Below are positions 7,179 to 14,268 of a stretch of 21,408 bases of DNA, one piece after another. Positions within the stretch are counted from its first letter, which is position 1. Every line of letters begins with the position of its first letter. The stretch lies in contig JAFUJY010000087.1 of NCBI GenBank assembly GCA_017467985.1, positions 1 to 21,408 on the forward strand, given 5' to 3'. The notes under the pieces were generated by a model, which worked only from the letters and a program-made list of their open reading frames with translations, searched no databases and was not told where the DNA came from. The DNA comes from Bacillota bacterium (GTDB taxonomy: Bacteria > Bacillota > Clostridia > Lachnospirales > Bianqueaceae). The position numbers and the translations under genes were made by a program.

Positions 7179-7194
7179 TGTTCCACGTGGAACA
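7179..7194. promoter_or_regulatory. parS centromere site 2
   Basis: This is a second identical TGTTCCACGTGGAACA palindrome, 39 bp from the first centre to centre and 18 bp before the parA ATG. With ParB bound here, the parA 5' region would be covered, so local autorepression of parAB is plausible. I find no third CACGTG-centred palindrome in the window. Confidence 0.96.
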
Positions 7195-7212
7195 ATGGAA
7201 TAAGGAGGCAAA

Positions 7213-7977
7213 ATGGGTAAAGTCATTGCGGTTGCAAACCAAAAAGGCGGAGTTGGTAAAACTACCACTACCATCAATTTGGCAGCATGCCTTGCAGAAC
7301 GGGGACAAAAGGTTTTGGTCATTGACTTTGATCCCCAGGGAAATACCACCAGTGGTTTTGGTATTGATAAAGATCTGGCGGAACATACCAGCTATGATCT
7401 GTTATTAGAAGAAAATAGTATCCGTGGCTGTATTGTTCACACGGATTTTAAGGTGGATTTAATTCCAGCAAACATCGATCTCTCCGGTGCTGAAGTAGAA
7501 TTAATCGGTATCGAAAAAAGAGAGTTTCTTCTGAGAAAACAATTAGAATTAGTGAAGGATCGATATGATTATGTATGGATTGATTGCCCTCCTTCACTGA
7601 ATATGTTAACTGTAAATGCATTTTGTTGTGCTGATTCGGTTTTGGTGCCGATTCAGTGTGAATTTTATGCTTTGGAAGGGTTAAGTCAGTTGTTAAATAC
7701 GATTAATCTGGTGAAACGACGCTTAAATCCCACAATTGAAATTGAAGGTATTGTTTTTACCATGTATGATAATCGAACCAATCTGTGCAATGAAGTTGTT
7801 CAGGAGGTTCGTAAATATCTGCCGGATAAGACTTATAATACTATGATTCCGCGCAATGTGCGTTTAGGGGAGGCTCCCAGTCATGGAGAACCAATCATTT
7901 ACTACGATAGCAGCTCGAAGGGCGCAGAAAGCTACCGGCGCCTCGCAGCCGAGATACTCGGGTCGCAAAGGAGATAG
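7213..7977 (+). CDS. parA: Chromosome partitioning ATPase ParA (Soj)
   Basis: ParA/Soj is a deviant Walker ATPase that dimerises on ATP, binds DNA nonspecifically and, with ParB-parS, drives origin segregation; in B. subtilis it also acts on DnaA. The 254-residue product has the deviant Walker A motif KGGVGKTT at 11-18 with the signature Lys 11, then FDPQGNTT (switch I) and VWIDCPPSLN (Walker B region). AAGGAGG (7202-7208) lies 4 bp before the ATG. Two parS sites lie immediately upstream. No clear promoter of its own is visible in the 84 bp after argS, so read-through from argS is likely. parB follows after 7 bp. Confidence 0.97.
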   Translation: MGKVIAVANQKGGVGKTTTTINLAACLAERGQKVLVIDFDPQGNTTSGFGIDKDLAEHTSYDLLLEENSIRGCIVHTDFKVDLIPANIDLSGAEVELIGIEKREFLLRKQLELVKDRYDYVWIDCPPSLNMLTVNAFCCADSVLVPIQCEFYALEGLSQLLNTINLVKRRLNPTIEIEGIVFTMYDNRTNLCNEVVQEVRKYLPDKTYNTMIPRNVRLGEAPSHGEPIIYYDSSSKGAESYRRLAAEILGSQRR

Positions 7978-7984
7978 AAATAGA

Positions 7985-8875
7985 ATGAAAAAACGTGGAT
8001 TAGGAAAAGGTTTGGACGCATTATTCAGTTCTGATCTGGAAAATGAAGAAGTTGTAGATGAAACTACAACCGTTACCGAAAAAAGCGCTACGGACCAGGA
8101 TGTTCAAGTAGTGGATATCTACTCTGTTGAACCGGATCGTGAACAGCCCCGAAAGGTTTTTGATGCAGAAAAGCTACAGGAATTAGCGGATTCTGTAAAA
8201 CAATATGGTGTTTTACAGCCCTTATTGGTACAAAAAGAAACGGACTACTACAAAATCATTGCCGGTGAGCGTCGCTGGCGTGCCGCTCGTTTAGCAGGGT
8301 TAACTGAGATTCCGGTTATTGTTAAGAATTTCAGTGCCGAGGATTCTATGGCAGTATCTCTGATTGAAAATCTTCAGAGACAAAACCTGAATCCTATGGA
8401 AGAAAGCATGGCATATCAGAAGTTATTGAATGATTTTAATATGACCCAGGAGCAGGTGGCTGAGAAAATCGGCAAGAGCCGTTCTGCGATTGCTAACTCA
8501 CTGCGTCTGCAAAATCTGCCGGATGCGGTTCAAAAGAGCCTGAGTGAAGGATTGATTTCTCCCGGTCACGCAAAGGTTTTACTAGGTGTAGATGATGCTT
8601 CTGAGCAGAATAAACTGGCTGTACGGGTTATTGGCGAAAACTTAAGCGTTAGAGAGTTGGAAAAGATTGTAGCCAGCAAAAAAGCTTCTAAGAAGTCCCC
8701 TACTCCCAAGAAGGCGCAGGAGCAGGATCTGGTGTGCAGAATTGCTGAAGAAAAAATGAAAGAGCTTTTGGGTACCAAAGTAACGGTAACAAAAGGAGCT
8801 CGTAAAGGTAAGATCGAAATCGAGTACTATTCAGAAGACGATCTGGAACGTATTTTGGCTATGTTTGAACAATAA
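7985..8875 (+). CDS. parB: Chromosome partitioning protein ParB (Spo0J)
   Basis: ParB binds parS, loads as a CTP-gated clamp and spreads to organise the origin region and stimulate ParA. Counting from ATG 7985, the 296-residue product opens with KKRGLGKGLDALF, the ParA-stimulating N-terminal peptide. The CTP-binding motif GERRWRA is at 94-100, ENLQRQ at 128-133, and the helix-turn-helix around 153-178. Specificity positions read R166, S172, N177 and G194, the ParB type and distinct from the noc product. An in-frame upstream extension to 7883 overlaps parA and is not needed: AAAGGAGAT (7967-7975) serves the ATG at 7985, and the N-terminal signature starts there. Confidence 0.97.
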   Translation: MKKRGLGKGLDALFSSDLENEEVVDETTTVTEKSATDQDVQVVDIYSVEPDREQPRKVFDAEKLQELADSVKQYGVLQPLLVQKETDYYKIIAGERRWRAARLAGLTEIPVIVKNFSAEDSMAVSLIENLQRQNLNPMEESMAYQKLLNDFNMTQEQVAEKIGKSRSAIANSLRLQNLPDAVQKSLSEGLISPGHAKVLLGVDDASEQNKLAVRVIGENLSVRELEKIVASKKASKKSPTPKKAQEQDLVCRIAEEKMKELLGTKVTVTKGARKGKIEIEYYSEDDLERILAMFEQ

Positions 8876-8887
8876 GGAGGAAACAGC

Positions 8888-9385
8888 ATGAATCAGTTTT
8901 TTCATAATAATATTGCCGTGTTCATGATTTTAATCATTCTGTTGCTGGTTTTAGCAATTGTAATGATGTCCTCTATCATTCAAAAACAGCAGTTTTTAAT
9001 GAGAAAGTACAAAGGGCTGACAAAGGGCCGCAAGGCAAGCTCTATGGAAGGTATTATTCAGGAGTGTATTGAAGCAACTTCTAAAATGGAAGATGATTAT
9101 AAGCAGCTGTCTGATTATGTAACCCGTAATGTGGAAAAGCGTATCGGTGCTGCTTTGTATAAGACAAAAATGGTTCGCTACGATGCTTTCGAAGGTCTTG
9201 GCGGTGAGCTTTCTTTCATTTGGGTGCTGTTGGATACCCATAATAACGGCTATCTGTTACATAATGTATATAGTCGTGAAGGAAGCAGTTGTCTTTACAC
9301 TCGTATCATTGAAAATGGTACCAGCCAGCATCGTTTGGCACCGGAAGAACAGGAAGTTCTGGATGAGTTGGTGAATGAGGCATGA
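8888..9385 (+). CDS. DUF4446 family membrane-anchored protein
   Basis: This 165-residue protein has one N-terminal membrane segment (about 8-32, FHNNIAVFMILIILLLVLAI), a short charged coiled-coil-prone middle and a C-terminal domain with VRYDAFEGLGGELSFIWVLLD. That last motif is characteristic of DUF4446 proteins, which are commonly encoded next to parAB in Clostridia. No enzymatic function is known to me. AAGGAGG lies just before the ATG, 12 bp after parB, and the stop overlaps the next ATG by 4 bp (ATGA). Co-expression with parAB suggests a role tied to chromosome partitioning or the membrane near the origin, but that is inference from context. Confidence 0.85.
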   Translation: MNQFFHNNIAVFMILIILLLVLAIVMMSSIIQKQQFLMRKYKGLTKGRKASSMEGIIQECIEATSKMEDDYKQLSDYVTRNVEKRIGAALYKTKMVRYDAFEGLGGELSFIWVLLDTHNNGYLLHNVYSREGSSCLYTRIIENGTSQHRLAPEEQEVLDELVNEA

Positions 9386-10197
9386 TTAAGCTAATCGCGA
9401 TGGATCTGGATGGGACACTGCTTAATGACGAGAAGCAGATTCCTCAGGTCAATAAAGATGCCATTCAGGAAGCCAGAGAAAAAGGAATCTACATTGTTCT
9501 GTGCAGTGGTCGTTCAGCCCAAAGTATGGAACGCTTAATCAATGAATTGGAATTAAATGTCCCCGGCCAGTATTATATTACCTCCAATGGTGCCAGAATC
9601 ATGGAAGGTGGAAAGAATGAACCGATGCATTCCTGTTCTATTCCCAAGGGTGCGGCCCATGAATTAATACAGATTGCCCGTGAGCATGGAGATTTGGTAA
9701 ATTGCCATGTTTATGTGGATGATATTGTTTATGTAGAACGATTTCTCCCCCAGACCCAGCGATATGTACAATTGTCCGGTACACATTGCGAGGTTGTAGA
9801 ATCTTTGAATGCTTATGAGAATGAGGATCAGCCCAAAGTGTTATTTAATAATCTGGGAACATCAGAGCAATTGGTTGAATTTCAGAATTCTCTGCAGGAA
9901 AATCTGCCGGAAAAGATTCAAATGTTTCGGTCTTCTAATTCTTTGTTAGAGTTTGTTCATGAAGACGCAGGAAAATGGAATGCTGTGGCATACCTGGCAG
10001 AATATCTTAATATTCAGAATAATCAGATATTATGTATGGGCGATAATGAAAATGACATGAGCATGGTTGCTGGAGCTGGGATTGGCGGAGTTCCCAGTAA
10101 TGCAGTGGAGTCATTGAAAGCTGCAGCGGATTATATTTCACCCTTAAATAATAATGAAGGAGCGGTTGCAGAGATTATACGCCATTTTTGTGAATAA
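9382..10197 (+). CDS. Cof-type HAD-IIB family hydrolase
   Basis: This is a 271-residue haloacid-dehalogenase superfamily phosphatase of the Cof/YidA type. Motif I DLDGT has the nucleophile Asp 8 and the acid Asp 10, and motif IV is GDNENDMSM at 220-228. The C2-type cap sits between them. Members dephosphorylate sugar phosphates, flavin mononucleotide or similar small phosphates; the substrate cannot be read from sequence. The ATG overlaps the DUF4446 stop by 4 bp, so it is translationally coupled and the last gene of the par operon. A terminator follows at 10292. Confidence 0.92.
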   Translation: MIKLIAMDLDGTLLNDEKQIPQVNKDAIQEAREKGIYIVLCSGRSAQSMERLINELELNVPGQYYITSNGARIMEGGKNEPMHSCSIPKGAAHELIQIAREHGDLVNCHVYVDDIVYVERFLPQTQRYVQLSGTHCEVVESLNAYENEDQPKVLFNNLGTSEQLVEFQNSLQENLPEKIQMFRSSNSLLEFVHEDAGKWNAVAYLAEYLNIQNNQILCMGDNENDMSMVAGAGIGGVPSNAVESLKAAADYISPLNNNEGAVAEIIRHFCE

Positions 10198-10203
10198 TGG
10201 TGT

Positions 10204-10290
10204 CCCTTATAGGGTATGATAAAGCTGCATCGAGGTGGAGAACTTCGGTGTGGATGAATACCCCCCTCATTTTTACCCGAATGGATCGGG
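10204..10290 (+). ncRNA. Candidate structured RNA between HAD gene and transporter
   Basis: A nested set of complementary segments is visible: GGGTAT (10212-10217) with ATACCC (10258-10263), inside it CATC (10228-10231) with GATG (10253-10256), and inside that GAGGT (10232-10236) with ACTTC (10242-10246) around a GGAGA loop. A separate CCCT (10204-10207)/AGGG (10211-10214) hairpin would compete with the outer stem. A third hairpin, CCCGA (10276-10280)/TCGGG (10286-10290), is followed at once by a terminator. I recognise no known riboswitch or small RNA family. It may be only the 3' untranslated end of the par operon. Confidence that this is a functional RNA is low. Confidence 0.3.
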
Positions 10291-10291
10291 C

Positions 10292-10319
10292 GGCCTGCGT
10301 AAAACGCAGGCCATATTTT
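10292..10319 (+). terminator. Terminator of the parA-parB-DUF4446-HAD operon
   Basis: GGCCTGCGT (10292-10300) pairs perfectly with ACGCAGGCC (10304-10312) around AAA, followed by ATATTTT. It lies about 95 bp after the HAD stop. Its T-rich tail overlaps the first TTTTACA repeat of the next control region. Confidence 0.85.
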
Positions 10320-10370
10320 ACATAGATTTTACATGAAATACTTTTTACTTTTACCTTGGTAAAGTAGAAT
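10316..10370 (+). promoter_or_regulatory. Pho-box-like repeats and promoter of the Na+/Pi transporter operon
   Basis: TTTTACA occurs at 10316-10322 and again at 10327-10333, exactly 11 bp apart; TTTACC (10350-10355) is in the same 11-bp phase, and TTTACT (10344-10349) adjoins it. The -10 is TAGAAT (10365-10370), 5 of 6, with no good -35. The repeats then cover about -61 to -22 relative to a start near 10377. This is the arrangement known for PhoP-activated promoters in B. subtilis, with TT(A/T/C)ACA repeats replacing the -35. The downstream genes are a phosphate transporter and a PhoB-like regulator, which supports the reading. Confidence 0.6.
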
Positions 10371-10408
10371 GTAAAACGGAAATAAAATTTTACAAGGGAG
10401 AATCAATA

Positions 10409-12172
10409 ATGGACATTTTTGATTTATTCACACTGATTGGTGGACTAGCCTTTTTCCTGTATGGTATGAATATCATGGGAAATGGTTTGGAGACACTTTC
10501 CGGAAGTAAACTTCAGGGCATTTTGGAAAAAATGACTTCCAGTCCGCTGAAGGGCGTGTTGCTGGGTACGATCGTTACTGCAATTATTCAGAGTTCTTCT
10601 GCCACCACCGTTATGGTTGTTGGTTTTGTTAACTCTGGGATTATGCAGCTGACTCAGGCAGTGGGCGTAATCATGGGTGCCAATATCGGTACCACTGCAA
10701 CCGCATGGATTTTGAGTTTAACCAGTCTGCAGGGCGACAGCTTCCTGATGCAGATTGTAAAGCCTGCGAACTTTACTCCTATTTTGGCGATGATTGGTGT
10801 GATCATGACCATGATGACATCCACTAAAAATCCCAATAGCCATAAGAAGGATATTGGCCTGATTTTGATCGGTTTTGCTATTTTGATCTTTGGTATGGAC
10901 CTGATGAGCAGTGCCGTTGAGCCGCTGTCCGAGTCTCCGGAATTTGCGAACTTAATGACCATGTTTACCAATCCGATTCTGGGTATGCTGGTTGGTTTGG
11001 GAATTACCGCCATTATTCAGAGTTCTTCTGCCACCAGTGGTATCTTGCAGGCGCTCTCCACTACCGGACAGATGAGCTATGGTGCAGCAATGCCGATTAT
11101 CATGGGTACGAACATCGGTACCTGTGTAACTGCACTGATCTCCAGTGTGGGTGCTAAGAAGAATGCAAAGCGTGCCGCATTTATTCATCTGTATTTTAAT
11201 GTAATTGGTTCTGTACTTTTTATGGTTGTATTCTATACTCTGCGTATGTTTATCACTTTTGGATTTGAAACAAATGCGATTGATCCCACGGGTATCGCCA
11301 TTATTCACTCTCTGTTTAATATTGCCACAACAGCAATTTTGCTGCCCTTCAACAAGCTGCTGGTGAAGCTGGCGGCAAAGACAGTGCGCGATAACGAAGA
11401 AGAGCAGACCAGCGAAATTCAGATCCTGGACGAGCGTTTGTTTGCGACACCCACCGTTGCTATTGAGCGTGCTCGTGAAGTTACCTGTGATTTGGCTCAG
11501 GTGAGCGCCGCTGCGCTGAAGCGTGCTATTGGTATGCTGAGCGATTATCAGGAACAGGATGTGGAAGTAATCCGTAAGATGGAAGATCAGACGGATATTT
11601 ATGAGGACCGTCTGGGTACATATTTGGTTCATTTGAGTAGTTTGAAGCTGTCCAATCAGGGTAGCCACGAAATCTCTAAGATGCTGCACTCCATCAGTGA
11701 CTTTGAGCGTATCGGTGACCATTCCGTAAATGTTCTGGAAACTGCCGCCGAGATTCATCAAAAGGGTGTGTCCTTCTCTGTAGAAGGTTCCGGTGAGCTG
11801 CAGATTGTGGCCAGCGCCGTTATGGAAATCGTAGATATGACGGTTTCTGCCTTTACTCAAGGAGATTATTCTTTGGCCATGAAGGTTGAGCCGCTGGAGC
11901 AGGTAATTGATAAGCTGTGTGATCAGCTGAAACTGCGTCACATCGAGCGCTTGAAGAAGGGAAATTGTACCATTGAGCAGGGCTTCATTTTTACAGACCT
12001 GCTGACCAACTACGAGCGAGTTGCAGACCATTGTTCCAATATCGCCGGCGGTATGATTCAGATTCACGAAGATAGCTATCAGGTTCATGAGTATTTGAAT
12101 CAGGTAAAGGAAAACAGCGGCGACTTTGCCAAGGAATACGAACTGTTTAAGAATAAGTATAGCCTGAATTAA
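10409..12172 (+). CDS. Na+/phosphate cotransporter with PhoU-like C-terminal domain
   Basis: This 587-residue protein belongs to the NptA/YjbB-type sodium-dependent phosphate transporter family (Na_Pi_cotrans). It should import or export inorganic phosphate across the cytoplasmic membrane. The membrane domain (about 1-320) contains two inverted-repeat halves, each with the signature QSSSAT (61-66 and 204-209) and a following G(A/T)NIGT. The C-terminal 230 residues form a soluble helical domain with two PhoU-like repeats (ISDFERIGDHSVN and LLTNYERVADHCSNI), probably regulatory. AAGGGAG lies 8 bp before the ATG. Arg is mainly CGT and Lys mainly AAG, suggesting strong expression. The response regulator follows after 13 bp, so transporter and regulator share a transcript. 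Confidence 0.93.
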   Translation: MDIFDLFTLIGGLAFFLYGMNIMGNGLETLSGSKLQGILEKMTSSPLKGVLLGTIVTAIIQSSSATTVMVVGFVNSGIMQLTQAVGVIMGANIGTTATAWILSLTSLQGDSFLMQIVKPANFTPILAMIGVIMTMMTSTKNPNSHKKDIGLILIGFAILIFGMDLMSSAVEPLSESPEFANLMTMFTNPILGMLVGLGITAIIQSSSATSGILQALSTTGQMSYGAAMPIIMGTNIGTCVTALISSVGAKKNAKRAAFIHLYFNVIGSVLFMVVFYTLRMFITFGFETNAIDPTGIAIIHSLFNIATTAILLPFNKLLVKLAAKTVRDNEEEQTSEIQILDERLFATPTVAIERAREVTCDLAQVSAAALKRAIGMLSDYQEQDVEVIRKMEDQTDIYEDRLGTYLVHLSSLKLSNQGSHEISKMLHSISDFERIGDHSVNVLETAAEIHQKGVSFSVEGSGELQIVASAVMEIVDMTVSAFTQGDYSLAMKVEPLEQVIDKLCDQLKLRHIERLKKGNCTIEQGFIFTDLLTNYERVADHCSNIAGGMIQIHEDSYQVHEYLNQVKENSGDFAKEYELFKNKYSLN

Positions 12173-12185
12173 GGTTGGAGGGAAA

Positions 12186-12893
12186 ATGTCATCGGAATGG
12201 ATTTACATCGTAGAAGATGATGAGAGTATCCGGGAAATGGAGCAGTATGCTTTGGAAAACAGCGGTTTTAAAACAAGGGGCTTTGGCGACAGCCGAAGCT
12301 TCTTTACCGCCTGTGAAGAGAACTTGCCCGGGCTTGTCATTTTGGATATTATGTTGGCCGGAGAAAACGGTCTGACCATTTTGAAGGTTTTGCGGGCGTC
12401 ACCACGTACGGCATTGATTCCGGTCATGATGGTGACAGCCAAGGGCAGTGAATTGGACAAGGTTCGAGGTCTGGATTTAGGCGCAGATGATTATCTGGCC
12501 AAACCCTTTGGCGTTTTGGAACTGGTGTCCCGGGCACGGGCATTGCTCCGCCGTTCGGAACGGCTGCAGAGGGAAGAAGCTCCCAGAGAAAGTGGGCGTC
12601 GCTGCGGTACCATTGAAATGAGGGATGATCGCCGTCAGGTTCTGGTGGATGGCAGCGTAGTGGAGTTAACTTACAAAGAATATGAGCTGCTGAAGATTTT
12701 GCTGGAAAACCAGGAACGGGTGATGACCAGAGAAATTTTGTTGGACCGTATCTGGGGCTATCAATTTGATGGCGGGACACGAACAGTGGATGTTCATATT
12801 AAAACTTTACGTCAAAAACTGGGGGACGGCGGTGCATATATTAAGACCGTCCGTGGTTTAGGTTATAAAGCAGAGAACAATATTGGGGAGTGA
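12186..12893 (+). CDS. OmpR/PhoB-family response regulator
   Basis: This is a 235-residue DNA-binding response regulator. The receiver domain has the acidic pair D11-D12, the phosphoacceptor D54 (VILDIML), T84 and K106 (LAKPF), all in place. A winged-helix Trans_reg_C domain follows from about 140, with LTYKEYELLKILLENQERVMTREILLDRIW in it and VDVHIKTLRQKLG near the recognition helix. Its position between a Na+/Pi transporter with Pho-box-like repeats and a PhoR-like kinase makes a PhoB/PhoP role likely, but OmpR-family regulators cannot be assigned a stimulus from sequence alone. GGAGGG precedes the ATG. The kinase starts 7 bp after the stop. Confidence 0.88.
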   Translation: MSSEWIYIVEDDESIREMEQYALENSGFKTRGFGDSRSFFTACEENLPGLVILDIMLAGENGLTILKVLRASPRTALIPVMMVTAKGSELDKVRGLDLGADDYLAKPFGVLELVSRARALLRRSERLQREEAPRESGRRCGTIEMRDDRRQVLVDGSVVELTYKEYELLKILLENQERVMTREILLDRIWGYQFDGGTRTVDVHIKTLRQKLGDGGAYIKTVRGLGYKAENNIGE

Positions 12894-12900
12894 GACAGAC

Positions 12901-14268
12901 ATGAACAGTATGAAAAAGCGCATCAATCTGAGTTTAATTGGGATTGGTGTGGCAACCATGTTGGTGACTGCGCTGATTTGTCTGATAACGTTATCCAGTA
13001 TGTATGTGGATCATGTCCGCCAGGATATGGAAATAACGGCAGATATGCTGTGCAGTGCCTATGAGCGGGGCGACACGGCAGATCTGTCGATTTTTAATAC
13101 CAGTAGAATGCGTGTCACGCTGATTTCGCCGGATGGTACCGCTTTATTTGAAACGGACGGCAATATGGAGGTGATGGACAATCACCTGGAACGTCCGGAA
13201 ATCAAAGCCGCTTTGGAAGAAGGAAAGGGTAAGGCCCGGCGCATATCCATAACCATGGATATTGACATGTATTATTATGCCAAATTGTTGGAAGATGGAA
13301 ATATTGTCCGCGTGTCCATGCAGGCAGAGAGTATTTTTAGCATCTATCGCGGGATGTTAATGTGGATGATTTTGGTGGGTGGCATTATTGTCATCGGTTC
13401 TATTGTAACATCCATGATTTTAACCAGAAAATTGGTGGATCCGGTGCAGCGAATGGCCCAGAAGCTGGACCATGTGAACGAAGTGGACATGTATGAAGAA
13501 CTGGTTCCCCTGGCAGATGCGTTGACGGTATATCAGAAGCGTACCCATGAGCTGGAAAAAGTGCGTCAGGAATTTACCGCCAATGTGTCCCATGAATTAA
13601 AAACACCGTTAACCACCATTTCCGGCTATGCGGAAATGATTGAAAACGGTATGGTAAAGGCTGGGGATATCCCAAATTGTGCCGGAAAGATTCATAAAGA
13701 GGCGGGGCGGATGCTGACGCTGATTGGCGATATTCTGGAGTTATCTCGTCTGGACGAACCGGGGATGCAAAAGGATCTGCAGCAGGTGGATTTATATCAA
13801 ATTGCCAAACAATGCCTGGAAATGGCGGAATTATCCGCCCAGAAGCATCAAGTACAGTTATTTATGGAGGGTACCCCCAGTATGGTGATGGGGGAGAAAG
13901 GCATGTTGGAGGAGTTGGTTGCGAATTTGTGCGACAACGCCATTCGGTATAACCGTCCCAGTGGAAGGGTTACAATCACGGTAAAAAAGGATGGAATTAC
14001 CTTCAATACCATCTTAAAAGTAGAAGATACGGGTATCGGTATTTCTGAGGAGGACCAGCGGCGGATTTTCGAGCGATTTTATCGTGTGGATAAAGGTCGT
14101 TCCCGGGAAACCGGCGGCACGGGCCTGGGTCTTGCCATTGTAAAGCATATTGTGCAGCAGCACGGTGCAAAAATCCAAATAAAAAGTGCCCTGGATCAGG
14201 GCACTTGCATCAAAATCACTTTTCCTCAACCGGACACTGATTCAAAAAGTCCAGAATCTGAGTCATAA
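12901..14268 (+). CDS. PhoR-like sensor histidine kinase
   Basis: This 455-residue membrane kinase has a transmembrane segment at about 10-33, an extracytoplasmic domain to about 150, a second membrane segment at about 151-174 and a short HAMP-like linker. The DHp helix NVSHELKTPLTTISGY has the phosphorylated H231, followed by the ATPase domain (N box NLCDNAIRYN, DTGIGI, GTGLGLAIVKHI). No PAS domain is evident, unlike B. subtilis PhoR. ATG 12901 has GGGGAG (12885-12890) 10 bp upstream; an in-frame TTG at 12883 is less likely. Its last 53 bp overlap the convergent hydrolase gene, and its coding sequence contains that gene's terminator. Confidence 0.88.
   Translation: MNSMKKRINLSLIGIGVATMLVTALICLITLSSMYVDHVRQDMEITADMLCSAYERGDTADLSIFNTSRMRVTLISPDGTALFETDGNMEVMDNHLERPEIKAALEEGKGKARRISITMDIDMYYYAKLLEDGNIVRVSMQAESIFSIYRGMLMWMILVGGIIVIGSIVTSMILTRKLVDPVQRMAQKLDHVNEVDMYEELVPLADALTVYQKRTHELEKVRQEFTANVSHELKTPLTTISGYAEMIENGMVKAGDIPNCAGKIHKEAGRMLTLIGDILELSRLDEPGMQKDLQQVDLYQIAKQCLEMAELSAQKHQVQLFMEGTPSMVMGEKGMLEELVANLCDNAIRYNRPSGRVTITVKKDGITFNTILKVEDTGIGISEEDQRRIFERFYRVDKGRSRETGGTGLGLAIVKHIVQQHGAKIQIKSALDQGTCIKITFPQPDTDSKSPESES
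14181..14206 (-). terminator. Minus-strand terminator of the hydrolase gene, inside the kinase coding sequence
   Basis: AAGTGCCCTG (14184-14193) and CAGGGCACTT (14197-14206) form a perfect 10-bp stem with loop GAT. Read on the minus strand it is followed by TTTTTATTTGG (complement of the A-run from 14185 down), the mark of an intrinsic terminator. On the plus strand no T-run follows, so it should act only on hydrolase transcripts, 9 bp after that gene's stop codon. Confidence 0.85.

Noticed and set aside
6514..7386. 290-codon minus-strand open frame across argS, parS and parA
   Set aside because: It crosses two real genes and both parS sites, has no domain signature, and is explained by codon bias of the plus-strand genes.
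7883..7984. N-terminal extension of ParB from an upstream in-frame ATG
   Set aside because: It overlaps parA by 95 bp and lacks a ribosome binding site, while the conserved KKRGLGKGLDALF N-terminus begins at ATG 7985.
10952..12088. 378-codon open frame on the minus strand
   Set aside because: It lies wholly inside the Na+/Pi transporter gene, has low-complexity Gln/His/Asn-rich composition and no ribosome binding site; it is a shadow of the plus-strand codons.
14098..14111. Possible Noc-binding site, TTCCCGGGAAA core, 11 of 14 to the B. subtilis NBS consensus
   Set aside because: It falls in codons for the conserved kinase motif KGRSRETGGTGLGL, so the match is explained by coding constraint; the outer bases do not match.
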